55,597 nucleotides of DNA from Corynebacterium hylobatis (lineage in GTDB: Bacteria > Actinomycetota > Actinomycetes > Mycobacteriales > Mycobacteriaceae), in the NCBI RefSeq assembly GCF_003955685.1, contig NZ_RXHJ01000009.1, forward strand, positions 1 through 55,597, read 5' to 3'. The notes under the pieces were generated by a model. It saw nothing but the letters and a program-made list of their open reading frames with translations, was not told where the DNA came from and ran no database searches. Numbering within the stretch: the stretch's first letter is position 1; every line of letters begins with the position of its first letter. The translations under genes and the position numbers were made by a program. This document shows positions 8,752 through 17,954 of this stretch, piece by piece.

Positions 8752-9882
8752 CTACCGGTGTGACTGCGCCCGTGACGGGTTTGTGCTGTCGCCTTCCGCA
8801 CCATCCGCCACGCCCGTGGCCTCCGGCCCCAGGTGTGCACGTTCAGCCGCGCGGACACCGTCGACGGCACCTCGGGCGTGGTGGCCGTGCCGGAAGGACA
8901 TGCTGCGGGTGTGGCGGAAGAGCTGGTCGGTGGCCTCGCGGGCGGCGTCCGCGCGGGAGGCCAGGACGGGCAGGATGTCACGCTTCTCGGTCGGGGTGAC
9001 GGGGGTGTCGGCGGCGGCGTCGAGAAGCAGGTCGCCGATGCGCACGGCGTAGCTGTAGAGGAAGGAACGCCGGTAGGCGGAGGTCTGCCCGGTGCGGGCG
9101 GCCTCGTGGGCGCCGGGGGAGGTGCGCATGAAGTAGTCGCGCTGGTGGTTGAGGCTGGCGAACAGTTCGGCGGTGTGGCGGACATCGTCCGGGTGGCCGA
9201 TGAGACTGGCGATGTCCACAGACCGCTCCAGTACGGTGCGGCAGGAATTGGCGTGGGCGACCCGGCCGAGGAGGAGGAACTGCTGGCGCACCCACGGGGC
9301 GCGCAGGCGCATCCGCACGCTGACCACCTCACCGGGGCCGGGGTCCTCCAGGTCGAGGTGGTCGATGCGGTAACGCTGGCGCAGCTGCTGGGCCTTGGCC
9401 ACCAGGGTCTCGGCCTCGGCGGCGAAGGTGGTGGACTCGGCCTTCTTCAGCAGGCCGGTGATCCGCTGCTGGGCGCGGCGCTGCTCGGCGCTCAAACCGG
9501 CGGCCTCGAGGTCGCGGTCGTGGAGGAGGTGCAGGTCGGTGAGTAGGTCGGTGTCCTGGAAGTCCGGCAGGGCGGAGAGTTTCCTGCTGATGGTCTCCAG
9601 TTCGCTGATGGTGGCCTCCCCGCTGCGGGGCCCGTGGCTCTGGCGTAGCCAGGCGGCGCGGACGGTGGCGGGGGCGAATTCCTCCACCTGCGGCATGGCG
9701 GCGTGCAGGAAGAGGTCGGCGGCGGAGCCGATGAGGTGGCGGATGTCGTCGGGTGTCCAACCGACGCGGGCGGCCGCCACGAGCCGGGTGGTGATGGTGC
9801 GTTCGAGCTGCTCGCGGAAGACCTGCTCCGGGTCGGCGATCTCATCGGCGGCGGGGAAGGTGGGGTGGATGATGGCGGTCAT
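8752..9882 (-). CDS. DUF2786 domain-containing protein
   Basis: 376 residues. The DUF2786 region lies around residues 135-185 (QRITGLLKKAESTTFAAEAE, then AKAQQLRQRYRID), followed by a helical C-terminal region found with this domain. Function is unknown. The frame stays open far upstream through antisense of glnA2, but ATG 9882, preceded by GGAGCACG, is the first start outside the neighbouring gene with sensible protein sequence after it (MTAIIHPTF). It is divergent from glnA2 and closely follows the CYTH-CHAD start on the same strand. Confidence 0.8.
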   Translation of the reverse strand: MTAIIHPTFPAADEIADPEQVFREQLERTITTRLVAAARVGWTPDDIRHLIGSAADLFLHAAMPQVEEFAPATVRAAWLRQSHGPRSGEATISELETISRKLSALPDFQDTDLLTDLHLLHDRDLEAAGLSAEQRRAQQRITGLLKKAESTTFAAEAETLVAKAQQLRQRYRIDHLDLEDPGPGEVVSVRMRLRAPWVRQQFLLLGRVAHANSCRTVLERSVDIASLIGHPDDVRHTAELFASLNHQRDYFMRTSPGAHEAARTGQTSAYRRSFLYSYAVRIGDLLLDAAADTPVTPTEKRDILPVLASRADAAREATDQLFRHTRSMSFRHGHHARGAVDGVRAAERAHLGPEATGVADGAEGDSTNPSRAQSHR

Positions 9883-10064
9883 GGTCGTGCTCCATTCGTG
9901 TCGGTGTCGGTGTCTGGACAGGGAAAACCTGTTCGATCTCCCCGTGCGCTGACAGTGCACCACGCCATGCCGACACAGCCACCCCCGTCCACCTGTGCGA
10001 GCCCTGGCGAACAGCGGCGATACGCAGCGTAAATCACCCCCGCCCGCCATCCGGAACACCCAAT

Positions 10065-10070
10065 TAGAGT
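10065..10070 (+). promoter_or_regulatory. -10 box of glnA2 (leaderless type)
   Basis: TAGAGT ends exactly 7 nt before the glnA2 ATG; no ribosome site lies between them. Confidence 0.6.
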
Positions 10071-10077
10071 TGGGCCC

Positions 10078-11415
10078 ATGAATCGTCAACAGGAATTCGT
10101 GCTGCGCGCCGTCGAGGAACGGGACATCCGATTCATCCGGCTGTGGTTCACCGACATCCTCGGTTACCTCAAGTCCGTGATGATGAGCCCCTCGGAACTC
10201 GAGGGCGCCTTCGAGGAGGGCGTGGGCTTCGACGGTTCCTCCATCGAGGGTCTGTCGCGGATCTCCGAGTCCGACACCATCGCGCTGCCGGATCCCTCCA
10301 CCTTCCAGATCCTGCCCTTTGACACGGACAACCCGGAGCTGCAGACGGCGCGGATGTTCTGTGACATCACCATGCCCGACGGCCAGCCCTCCTGGTCGGA
10401 TCCGCGGCAGATCCTGCGCCGCCAGGTGCAGCTGGCCGCCGACGACGGCTTCACCTGCATGATCTCCCCGGAGGTGGAGTTCTACCTGTTCACACAGGGC
10501 ACAGGCGGCGGGCCCATCGAGCCGACGGACAACGGCGGCTACTTCGACCAGGCCTCGCACAATATTGCGCCGCGTTTTCGTCGAGAGGCGATGACCGCGC
10601 TGGACGCCATGGGCATCGTCACCGAGTTCTCCCACCACGAGACCGCGCCGGGGCAGCAGGAGATCGATCTGCGGCACGCCGACGCGCTGACGATGGCGGA
10701 CAACATCATGACCTTCCGCTACCTGATCAAGCAGGTCGCGGCGGCCAATGACGTGCGCGCCACGTTCATGCCCAAGCCCTTCACCGAGCACGCCGGCTCC
10801 GCGATGCACTCGCACATCTCGCTGTTCGAGGGCGACACCAACGCCTTTCACGACCCGGACGACGAGATCTCCCTGTCCAAGACCGCGAAGCACTTCATCG
10901 CCGGCATCCTCCACCGCGCCCCGGAGATCTCCGCGGTGACCAACCAGTGGCCGAACTCCTATAAGCGCATCGTCTTCGGCAACGAGGCCCCCACCGCCGC
11001 GACCTGGGGTGTGTCCAACCGTTCCGCCCTGGTGCGCGTGCCCACCTACCGGCTGTCCAAGGCGGAGTCGCGCCGGGTGGAGGTCCGCTCCCTGGACTCG
11101 GCCTGCAACCCCTACCTGGCCTTCTCCGTCCTGCTGGCCGCAGGTCTGGAGGGCATCCGGGAGGAGCTCGAACTCAAGGACCCCGCCGAGGATGACATCT
11201 CGCGCCTGACCCGCCGCGAGCGCCTGGCCATGGGTTACCGGGATCTGCCGCCCTCCCTGGACCAGGCGCTGCGGACCCTGGAGAAATCTGATTTCGTCGC
11301 GGATATCCTGGGCGAGCACGTCTACGAGTACTTCCTGCGGTCCAAGTGGAGCGAGTGGCACAACTACCAGGAGCAGATCACGCCCTGGGAGCTGCGTTCC
11401 ACCCTGGACTACTGA
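10078..11415 (+). CDS. glnA2: Type I glutamine synthetase GlnA2
   Basis: 445-residue glutamine synthetase of the short GlnA2 subgroup. It keeps the GS core: FDGSSIEG in the N-terminal barrel, EVEFYLF metal ligands, HHETAPGQQEID, the FMPKPFTEHAGSAMHSHISL substrate/ATP region, and RVEVRSLDSACNPYL. It lacks the 25-residue C-terminal insert and the tyrosine that GlnE adenylylates (the region reads KDPAEDDISRLTRRERL). It is probably constitutive or serves a specialised ligation rather than bulk ammonium assimilation. It is followed by glnE after 28 bp, the arrangement known in corynebacteria. Confidence 0.92.
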   Translation: MNRQQEFVLRAVEERDIRFIRLWFTDILGYLKSVMMSPSELEGAFEEGVGFDGSSIEGLSRISESDTIALPDPSTFQILPFDTDNPELQTARMFCDITMPDGQPSWSDPRQILRRQVQLAADDGFTCMISPEVEFYLFTQGTGGGPIEPTDNGGYFDQASHNIAPRFRREAMTALDAMGIVTEFSHHETAPGQQEIDLRHADALTMADNIMTFRYLIKQVAAANDVRATFMPKPFTEHAGSAMHSHISLFEGDTNAFHDPDDEISLSKTAKHFIAGILHRAPEISAVTNQWPNSYKRIVFGNEAPTAATWGVSNRSALVRVPTYRLSKAESRRVEVRSLDSACNPYLAFSVLLAAGLEGIREELELKDPAEDDISRLTRRERLAMGYRDLPPSLDQALRTLEKSDFVADILGEHVYEYFLRSKWSEWHNYQEQITPWELRSTLDY

Positions 11416-11443
11416 GATCCCGCCTGAGGAGCCTGACCACCCC

Positions 11444-14400
11444 ATGACCCTGCCTCTTGGCCGTTCGACTGTCCCGTCCCCGGCCGTGCTCAGTCTCACC
11501 GGTCCGCGTGCCGCGGAGGACCTGGCCTGGCTGGGCTGGGACAACCCGGAATCCGTGGACCTGCTGTGGGCCTTAAGCGGGTCCGGGGACGCGGATCTGG
11601 CGCTGAACACCCTCATCCGCGTCATGACGGCGCTGGAGGACAACCGTGGCGACCTCGACCGGGCGCTGCGGGATGACACCGCCTTCCGCACCCGCCTGTT
11701 CGCCCTGCTGGGTGGCTCCACGGCCCTGGGCGACCACCTGGCGGCCAACCCGCAGCTGTGGACCGAGCTGCGCGGCGGGCTGCCCACGCCCGAGGAACTC
11801 CTGCAGACGATGCTGGGCTGCATCGACGCGGTGCCCGCCGACTTCGCCATAGAGGACGCCCCCGGGCACATCGGCACCGCCACCGCCGACCTGAGCACCC
11901 CGGGCACCTACCGGGCGCGGCTGACGGGCCCGGAGGCGGCGACCACCCTCAAGCTGACCTACCGCACGCTGATCATGCGGATCGCCGCCCACGACCTGGC
12001 CGGCACCTTCGTCGCCCGCCGCGGGGCATCCGCCGAACAGCCGGTGCTCGAGTTCAGTACCGTGACCGGGCTGCTCACCGCGCTTGCCGACGCCGCCCTC
12101 ACCGCCGCCCTCGCCCTCGCCGTGGCGGGGGTCTACGGGGAGGAGAGGGGCGTGGATACGCGGTTGGCCGTCATGGCCATGGGAAAGTGCGGGGCGGGGG
12201 AGCTCAACTACATCTCGGACGTGGACGTCATCTTCGTCGCCGAACCGCCCACCCAGAAGGCCACCCGGTTGGCGGGGGAGTTCATGCGCATCGGCTCGAA
12301 GGCCTTCTTCGATGTCGACGCCAATCTCCGCCCGGAGGGCAAATCCGGGGCACTGGTGCGCACCCTGGACAGCCACATCGCCTACTACAAGCGTTGGGCG
12401 GAGACCTGGGAGTTCCAGGCCCTGCTCAAGGCCCGGCCCATGACGGGGGACATGGCACTCGGCCAGGACTACCTGGCGGCGCTGGCGCCGATGGTGTGGG
12501 CGGCGTCGCAACGCGAGTCCTTCGTCGACGACGTGCAGGCCATGCGCCGCCGCGTCCTGGAGAACGTGCCCGAGGCGATGCGCGAGCGCGAGCTCAAACT
12601 CGGTGTCGGCGGGCTGCGCGACGTGGAGTTCGCCGTGCAGCTGCTCCAGTTGGTCCATGGCCGCGGCGATGAATCGCTGCGCGTGCTCGCCACGGTCGAC
12701 GCCCTGGCCGCACTGGTCCACGGCGGCTACATCGGACGCGAGGACGGCCACCAGCTCATCGAGGCCTATGAGTTCCTCCGCCTGCTGGAACACCGCCTGC
12801 AGCTGCACCGCCTGCGGCGCACGCACACGATGCCTGCGGACGATGACTCCCGCAACCTCGCCTGGTTGGCACGCACCGCCGGCTTCTCCGCCTCCGGCAA
12901 GAAGTCCGCCGTCGAGGCCCTGCAGCGCCAGCTGCGTCGCATCCGCCTGCTCATCGCCGATCTGCACTCCAGGTTGTTCTACCGCCCGCTGCTGCACACC
13001 GTGGTCAACCTCTCCGTCGCCGAGATCGCCCTGTCCCCGCAGGCCGCGAAACTGCAGCTCGCGGCCCTGGGCTACCGCCACCCGACGCGTGCCTTCGAAC
13101 ACCTCACCGCGCTGGCCGCGGGTGGCACGCGCAAATCCAAGCTGCAGGCCATGCTCCTGCCCACGCTGATGACCTGGCTGGGGGAGACCGCCGACCCGGA
13201 TGCCGGCCTGCTCAACTACCGCAAACTCTCCGACGCGGCCTACGACCGCGTGTGGTTCCTGCGCCTGCTGCGCGACGAAGGTGTCGTCGGCCAGCGCCTG
13301 ATGCGGATCCTGGGTACCTCACCGTTCACCTCTGACCTGATCATCTCCTCGCCCGATTTCGTCAAACAGCTCGGCGATGGGGCGGTCGGGCCGAAGGTGA
13401 TGGACCCGGCGCCTGATCAGGTGAACAAGGCCCTGGTGGCCTCCTCCAAACGTCACGCCGACCCGGACCGGGCTGTCACCGTGGCGCGTTCTCTGCGCCG
13501 GGTGGAACTGGCCCGGATCGCCTCGGCCGACCTGCTCGATTTCATGCCCGTCGACCAGGTGTGCATGGAACTCTCGCTGGTCTGGGATGCGGTGCTGCAG
13601 GCCAGCCTGCTGGCCGAGGTCCGCTGGAGCCTGGAGCAGAACAACCTCGACGAACCCCCGGCGCGGATCGCGATCATCGGCATGGGCCGGCTGGGCGGGG
13701 CGGAACTGGGCTACGGCTCGGACGCGGACGTCATGTTCGTCTGTGAACCCGCCGAAGGTGTGGCGGACAATGAGGCCGTGAAATGGGCCATCGGCATCGT
13801 CGACGGCATGCGCACCCGCCTGGCCAAGCCCTCCGGTGACCCGCCGCTGGAGGTCGATCTCGGCCTGCGCCCGGAGGGACGTTCGGGTGCCGTGGTGCGC
13901 ACACTCGAGTCCTACGCGCGCTACTACCGCGAATGGGGTGAGGTCTGGGAGATCCAGGCCCTGCTGCGCGCCACCGTCGTCGCCGGCGATGAGGAACTGG
14001 GCACCCGTTTCCTGCGGATGATCGACAGGTTCCGCTACCCGGAGAAAGGGGCGTCGGAAAGCGAGATCCGCGAGATCCGCCGCATGAAGGCGCGCATCGA
14101 CGACGAACGCCTGCCCTACGGCGCCGACCGCAACACCCACACCAAACTCGGCCGCGGCGCCCTCACCGACATCGAGTGGACCGTCCAGCTGCTGACCATG
14201 ATGCACGCCCACGACTACCCGGCCCTGCACAACACCTCCACCCTGGAGATCCTCGACATCCTCGGACAGGAGGAGATCATCCCCGCCCCGGACGTGCGCA
14301 TCCTGCGCGAGGCGTGGCTGTTCGCCACCAACGCCCGCAACGCCCTCGTGCTGGTCAAAGGCAAACGCAGCGACCAGCTGCCCGGCCCCGGACCGGCGCT

Positions 14401-14536
14401 TGCGCAGGTCGCCGGCGCCGCCGGCTGGAACCCCGAGGACTACCAGGGCTACCTCGAGCACTACCTGCGCCTGACCCGCAAGGCGCGCCGGGTGGTCGAC
14501 GAGGTCTTCTGGGGTGAGAACACCATGGCGCCCTGA
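11444..14536 (+). CDS. glnE: Bifunctional glutamine synthetase adenylyltransferase/deadenylase GlnE
   Basis: 1030 residues, full family length. Two nucleotidyltransferase halves are visible. The first has MGKCGAGELNYISDVDVIF (about residue 245), the deadenylylase; the second has MGRLGGAELGYGSDADVMF (about residue 745), the adenylylase. Each is followed by LRPEGKSG or LRPEGRSG and by a helical bundle with GVGGLRDVEF or GRGALTDIEW. It would modify Tyr406 of GlnA (47586-49022) and possibly of the paralogue at 33635. It shares a transcript with glnA2, which itself lacks the target tyrosine. GAGGAG precedes the ATG. Confidence 0.95.
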   Translation: MTLPLGRSTVPSPAVLSLTGPRAAEDLAWLGWDNPESVDLLWALSGSGDADLALNTLIRVMTALEDNRGDLDRALRDDTAFRTRLFALLGGSTALGDHLAANPQLWTELRGGLPTPEELLQTMLGCIDAVPADFAIEDAPGHIGTATADLSTPGTYRARLTGPEAATTLKLTYRTLIMRIAAHDLAGTFVARRGASAEQPVLEFSTVTGLLTALADAALTAALALAVAGVYGEERGVDTRLAVMAMGKCGAGELNYISDVDVIFVAEPPTQKATRLAGEFMRIGSKAFFDVDANLRPEGKSGALVRTLDSHIAYYKRWAETWEFQALLKARPMTGDMALGQDYLAALAPMVWAASQRESFVDDVQAMRRRVLENVPEAMRERELKLGVGGLRDVEFAVQLLQLVHGRGDESLRVLATVDALAALVHGGYIGREDGHQLIEAYEFLRLLEHRLQLHRLRRTHTMPADDDSRNLAWLARTAGFSASGKKSAVEALQRQLRRIRLLIADLHSRLFYRPLLHTVVNLSVAEIALSPQAAKLQLAALGYRHPTRAFEHLTALAAGGTRKSKLQAMLLPTLMTWLGETADPDAGLLNYRKLSDAAYDRVWFLRLLRDEGVVGQRLMRILGTSPFTSDLIISSPDFVKQLGDGAVGPKVMDPAPDQVNKALVASSKRHADPDRAVTVARSLRRVELARIASADLLDFMPVDQVCMELSLVWDAVLQASLLAEVRWSLEQNNLDEPPARIAIIGMGRLGGAELGYGSDADVMFVCEPAEGVADNEAVKWAIGIVDGMRTRLAKPSGDPPLEVDLGLRPEGRSGAVVRTLESYARYYREWGEVWEIQALLRATVVAGDEELGTRFLRMIDRFRYPEKGASESEIREIRRMKARIDDERLPYGADRNTHTKLGRGALTDIEWTVQLLTMMHAHDYPALHNTSTLEILDILGQEEIIPAPDVRILREAWLFATNARNALVLVKGKRSDQLPGPGPALAQVAGAAGWNPEDYQGYLEHYLRLTRKARRVVDEVFWGENTMAP

Positions 14537-14550
14537 ACCGGGCCCGGGCA

Positions 14551-14570
14551 GGGTCAGGTGGGGTCAGGTG
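14551..14570. repeat. Tandem 10-bp duplication after glnE
   Basis: GGGTCAGGTG occurs twice head to tail, 15 nt after the glnE stop codon. No function is apparent. Confidence 0.6.
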
Positions 14571-14658
14571 CGTCCCCTAAGGGTGGTGACACGGGCGGGG
14601 GCCCGGGCCTACTGTGGGCCTTGAACCACCCGGACACCTACCCCGAGGAGCCGACACC

Positions 14659-14985
14659 ATGGCTGTTTCCCTGTCCATCGACCTTTCCGACGCCAGCTTC
14701 GCCGACCTGCGGGCGCTTGTCGACGCCGCCCGCACCGCCGGCGTCGCCGACGACGTCACCCTCGAACTCGAGGACACCACCCTCATCGTCACCGTCGACA
14801 ACACCGCCGAACGCGTCGAGGTCGTCGACGCACCGCGTGAGGAGCGCACCCGCCCGGAGCCCCCGCGCGGCCCCTTCGGCACCGGCAACTGGGGTGCGCA
14901 CAGCGGCCCCATCGGTGACGCCGCGATCCGCAGCGTCATCGACATCCTCACCGGCCGCCAGGAGCCGCCGCGCCGCAACGAGTGA
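14659..14985 (+). CDS. Conserved small hypothetical protein
   Basis: 108-residue acidic protein of unknown function. The N-terminus alternates strands and a helix (MAVSLSIDLSDASFADLRAL, then DDVTLELEDTTLIVTV), and the C-terminus has a glycine/tryptophan-rich turn before a helix (IGDAAIRSVIDILTG). The ATG at 14659 has CGAGGAG in front. A possible -10 box TACTGT lies at 14610-14615. It stands between glnE and a small leaderless gene and has no transmembrane segment. Confidence 0.65.
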   Translation: MAVSLSIDLSDASFADLRALVDAARTAGVADDVTLELEDTTLIVTVDNTAERVEVVDAPREERTRPEPPRGPFGTGNWGAHSGPIGDAAIRSVIDILTGRQEPPRRNE

Positions 14986-15031
14986 TAATGGCCTGCCAGG
15001 CTGCTGCCACGGCATGATCAGTTCCGCGCCC

Positions 15032-15037
15032 TAGCCT
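15032..15037 (+). promoter_or_regulatory. -10 box of the 62-residue protein gene (leaderless type)
   Basis: TAGCCT ends 7 nt before the ATG at 15045, which supports this short frame as a real gene. Confidence 0.5.
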
Positions 15038-15044
15038 CGCGGGC

Positions 15045-15233
15045 ATGAACACCACACGAATCCGCCAGACCATCGCCGCCACCGCGCTCGCCGCATTACC
15101 GCTGTTCAGCGCGGTGGCGGTCACCCATTCCCTGGACCACTCCATCGCGCAGGTCCGCGGGCTGGCACCCGACAGGGTCGACCCGCCGGGGATCGCCCTC
15201 GGGGCACAGCTCGCCGAGGAGACAGGGGATTAA
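15045..15233 (+). CDS. Small hypothetical protein with N-terminal hydrophobic helix
   Basis: 62 residues. The N-terminus looks like a signal or anchor (NTTRIRQ then ATALAALPLFSAVAVTH), followed by a polar tail. It has no recognisable domain. A TAnnnT box 7 nt upstream supports expression. The stop at 15233 overlaps the TAAACT box of the next gene, so the two may be arranged back to back with separate promoters. Confidence 0.5.
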   Translation: MNTTRIRQTIAATALAALPLFSAVAVTHSLDHSIAQVRGLAPDRVDPPGIALGAQLAEETGD

Positions 15234-15236
15234 ACT
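15231..15236 (+). promoter_or_regulatory. -10 box of the ATPase gene (leaderless type)
   Basis: TAAACT lies 6 nt before ATG 15243 and overlaps the stop codon of the preceding small frame. Confidence 0.5.
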
Positions 15237-15242
15237 TGGCTC

Positions 15243-15956
15243 ATGTTCATCAAATCGGTAGGGCTGGAGCCGATCCGGGACGACACCTACGTCCGTGATC
15301 TGCCCGTGGTGCGCCACCTGGAGAAGCACGGACGCCTCCGCCTGACCGCACCCGTCACCCTGCTGGTCGGCGACAACGGCACCGGGAAATCCACCCTCAT
15401 CGAGGCCATCGCCGTCGCCGCAGGTTTCGACGCCGCCGGCGGCCCACTGCGCGCCCCGGAGTTCCGCGGCCAGGGCCACCGCACCGAATCCACCCTCTCC
15501 CGTTGGCTGATGCTACGGGGGAAGACCATCCCCACGCGGGGTTATTTCCTGCGCGCCGAGACCCACTACGACACCGTGACCATCATGGACACCCTGCCGA
15601 CCACCGCGCGCCGACGCCACGAGATGTCCCACGGCGAATCCGTCATGTCCATCCTGGGGGAACAGATGGGCGGCGCCGGCCTCTATGTCTTCGACGAACC
15701 CGAATCAGGACTGTCAGTGATCCGCCAGATGGCGCTGGTCGCCGAGATCGACCAGGCGGTGCTCCGCGGCGGGCAGTTCATCATCGCCACCCACTCACCG
15801 ATCATGATGGCCATCCCGAACGCCGGGATCATCCAGATCACCGAGGAAGGCATCTCCGAGACCGTCTTCGAGGAGGCCGAGGCCGTGCTGGCCATGCGGG
15901 AATTCCTCGACGACCCCAAGGAGACGATCCGCTACATCCTCGGCCGGAATTATTAG
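15243..15956 (+). CDS. AAA-family (ABC-like) ATPase
   Basis: 237-residue stand-alone ATPase. Walker A is GDNGTGKST (about residue 42), the ABC-signature-like segment is MSHGESVMSIL, Walker B is LYVFDEPESGLS, and the switch histidine is in IATHSPIMM. There is no membrane domain and no partner permease nearby. Homologues are small cytosolic ATPases of unknown substrate. The last 4 bases overlap the convergent membrane protein gene. Confidence 0.82.
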   Translation: MFIKSVGLEPIRDDTYVRDLPVVRHLEKHGRLRLTAPVTLLVGDNGTGKSTLIEAIAVAAGFDAAGGPLRAPEFRGQGHRTESTLSRWLMLRGKTIPTRGYFLRAETHYDTVTIMDTLPTTARRRHEMSHGESVMSILGEQMGGAGLYVFDEPESGLSVIRQMALVAEIDQAVLRGGQFIIATHSPIMMAIPNAGIIQITEEGISETVFEEAEAVLAMREFLDDPKETIRYILGRNY

Positions 15957-16429
15957 TTCCCGGTGTCCTGGGTCGTCGGCTCCTGGTAAGTACCCGTGGT
16001 GCCTGTGGTGTCGTCCGGCTGCACCCAGATCGCGGCGAGGAAGAACAGGAAGCAGACTGCGCCGATGATCGGCCACCAGCGGTTGACCGGTTTCGGAGGA
16101 TCCGGCAGACCCATGCCCGCCACGACGTTCGGGTCGGTGGGTCCCAGCAGCGTGGAGTAGTACTCGTGCTGCTGGAGTTTCTCGTCGAATTCCGCCGCGA
16201 CTCTCCGGTCCCGTTTCTCCTGCAGGAACCACCACACACCAGGCAGGAGGAGGATGAGGGAGGTGATCAGGTTGAAGGCGATCTGCCGGCCTGAATCCGC
16301 CTCGACGGAGGCCACCCACATCGCCAGGCCGGCGACGATGGCCACGATGGCGAAGATCTTCTTCCGGTCGCGGTTGCGCGGGGTGGCAGGCCGGGGCGGG
16401 AACGGTGTTCCGGGGTAGGGCTGTTGCAT
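15953..16429 (-). CDS. Small membrane protein of unknown function
   Basis: 158 residues. A proline-rich cytosolic N-terminus (QQPYPGTPFPPRPATP) is followed by a basic stretch and closely spaced hydrophobic segments (KKIFAIVAIVAGLAMWVA; IAFNLITSLILLLPGVWWFL), a charged loop, and a final helix (WWPIIGAVCFLFFLAAIW) with a Thr/Gly tail. The ATG at 16429 is preceded on the minus strand by AGGTGAGATGT. No domain is recognised. Confidence 0.6.
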   Translation of the reverse strand: MQQPYPGTPFPPRPATPRNRDRKKIFAIVAIVAGLAMWVASVEADSGRQIAFNLITSLILLLPGVWWFLQEKRDRRVAAEFDEKLQQHEYYSTLLGPTDPNVVAGMGLPDPPKPVNRWWPIIGAVCFLFFLAAIWVQPDDTTGTTGTYQEPTTQDTGN

Positions 16430-16489
16430 GACATCTCACCTGACGTCCGATGGGGCGGGCCTGCCGCCGAGAATACCCCTGTTGAGCAG

Positions 16490-17854
16490 CTATTCGCACT
16501 CCGTCTCATCCACCACGCGCACGGTGCCGTCACCGGTCCTCCGGCGGGCCTTGCGGCGACGGCTGACTATGGTCCGGAAGGTGATCAGGCCGGTCAGGCC
16601 GATCGCCCACGCCACGATCGCGGCGATCCAGGCGAAGCGGAAATCCAGCCAGGTGTAGGCCTGCCCGTTGGAGGAGTAGTCGAGCAGGATGCCGATGACC
16701 TGGGCGGCGATCATGCCGGCGAAGAAACCGCCCATGTTGGCCAGGCCTGTGGCGGTGGCGACGATGCGCCGGTCCAGGTCTTCGCGGATGTCGTCGAAAC
16801 CGAAGTTCGAGGACGGGGTGAAAAACGCCATGACGATGTTGACGAGGATGATCGCCGTCAGGCCGCGTGGCTCGGTGGGCAGGAAGAAGATGATCCAGGT
16901 GGTGCCGATGATGCCCGCGAACAGCGTCGAGGCGAGGATGCGGTTTTTGCCCAGGCGTGCGGAGATCGGCCCGAGGATCGGCCCGGCGACGATGGAGGTG
17001 ATGACGTTGATGGTCAGCACCACACCGATCGCGGACGTGGGTAGTCCCATGCCCAGGGTGATCATCGGGGCGCTCCACAGCAGGGTGAACAGGATCTGCA
17101 GGATCATCGCGGCGTAGTGGTTGAAGAAGCCCTGCCAGCACAGCGGGTCGCGCAGCACCATCAGCAGCAGCGTGCCGACGGGTATCTTCTCCGCCGGTTG
17201 TTTCTTCTCCGGGACGTGGTCGGGGTCCTTGTTCTCCTTCGACGCGGCCCAGGATTCAGGGGAGTCGGCGACGGCCACGGTTGCGGCGATGGCCACGAGC
17301 ACGCCGACGGCGCCCAGGCTGATGAAGGCGGTGGTCCAACCCGGGCCCTGCAGCAGGGCGAGGAAGGGCACCGCGGAGAGGAACTGGCCGGCCTGGCCGA
17401 AGGCTGCCGTGAGCTGGGTGAACAGCGGGGTCTTCTTCAGGGGGAACCAGTAGGGCAGGATCCGCATGACCGACAGGAAGGCCGTGGCGTCACCGGCGCC
17501 GATGAGCGCGCGCGCACCCAGGGCCACCCAGTAGGACTCGGTGAAGCCGAGCAGCACCTGCCCGGCCGCCATCACCAACGCACCGATCATGAGTAGCTTG
17601 CGGGGCCCGAAGCGGTCGATGAGCATGCCCACGGGGATCTGCGAGCCCGCGTAGACGCCGAGCTGCACGGCGGTGAACACGGCGATGCGGGAGGCGTCGA
17701 CGTCGAAACGGTCGATCGCGTCCACCGATGCGACACCGAAGGAGGTGCGCCCCGTGATGGCGACCACGTACACCAGTACCGCGGTGGTCCAGACGATGAG
17801 CGCCTTGCGCGTCACCTTTTCGCGGGGGTGTGGATTCAGCAGCGACGTGGTCAT
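16490..17854 (-). CDS. MFS transporter
   Basis: 454-residue 12-helix major facilitator. The N-half contains TGRTSFGVASVDAI and the conserved loop GMLIDRFGPRKLL; a cytosolic loop rich in Lys/Glu/Pro separates the halves. The C-terminal tail is Arg-rich. The ATG at 17854 has a TAAGGT box 7 nt upstream, so transcription is probably leaderless and divergent from thrC, which starts 100 bp away. The frame is open further upstream but would run into the thrC coding region. Substrate is unknown. Confidence 0.8.
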   Translation of the reverse strand: MTTSLLNPHPREKVTRKALIVWTTAVLVYVVAITGRTSFGVASVDAIDRFDVDASRIAVFTAVQLGVYAGSQIPVGMLIDRFGPRKLLMIGALVMAAGQVLLGFTESYWVALGARALIGAGDATAFLSVMRILPYWFPLKKTPLFTQLTAAFGQAGQFLSAVPFLALLQGPGWTTAFISLGAVGVLVAIAATVAVADSPESWAASKENKDPDHVPEKKQPAEKIPVGTLLLMVLRDPLCWQGFFNHYAAMILQILFTLLWSAPMITLGMGLPTSAIGVVLTINVITSIVAGPILGPISARLGKNRILASTLFAGIIGTTWIIFFLPTEPRGLTAIILVNIVMAFFTPSSNFGFDDIREDLDRRIVATATGLANMGGFFAGMIAAQVIGILLDYSSNGQAYTWLDFRFAWIAAIVAWAIGLTGLITFRTIVSRRRKARRRTGDGTVRVVDETECE

Positions 17855-17861
17855 GGAGAAC

Positions 17862-17867
17862 ACCTTA
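17862..17867 (-). promoter_or_regulatory. -10 box of the MFS gene (leaderless type)
   Basis: TAAGGT on the minus strand ends 7 nt before the MFS start codon. Confidence 0.5.
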
Positions 17868-17941
17868 GACCCGCCTGTGCAGGCCCGTTGCCCAGTGACA
17901 CTAATTCCCCCGCTGATGCCCGATCGCCCGGTGGGGCCACG

Positions 17942-17947
17942 TATGGT
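17942..17947 (+). promoter_or_regulatory. -10 box of thrC (leaderless type)
   Basis: TATGGT ends 7 nt before the GTG start of thrC and settles the start choice. Confidence 0.6.
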
Positions 17948-17954
17948 TGTCTGC

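Noticed and set aside
9883..11907. Minus-strand frame stays open for about 2 kb upstream of the DUF2786 gene, through glnA2 and into glnE
   Set aside because: It is antisense to clearly conserved glnA2 and glnE. High GC keeps the shadow frame open, and the translation there is Arg/Gly/Val-rich without domain features.
11573..14461. Long minus-strand frames inside glnE
   Set aside because: They are shadows of a conserved 1030-residue protein on the plus strand.
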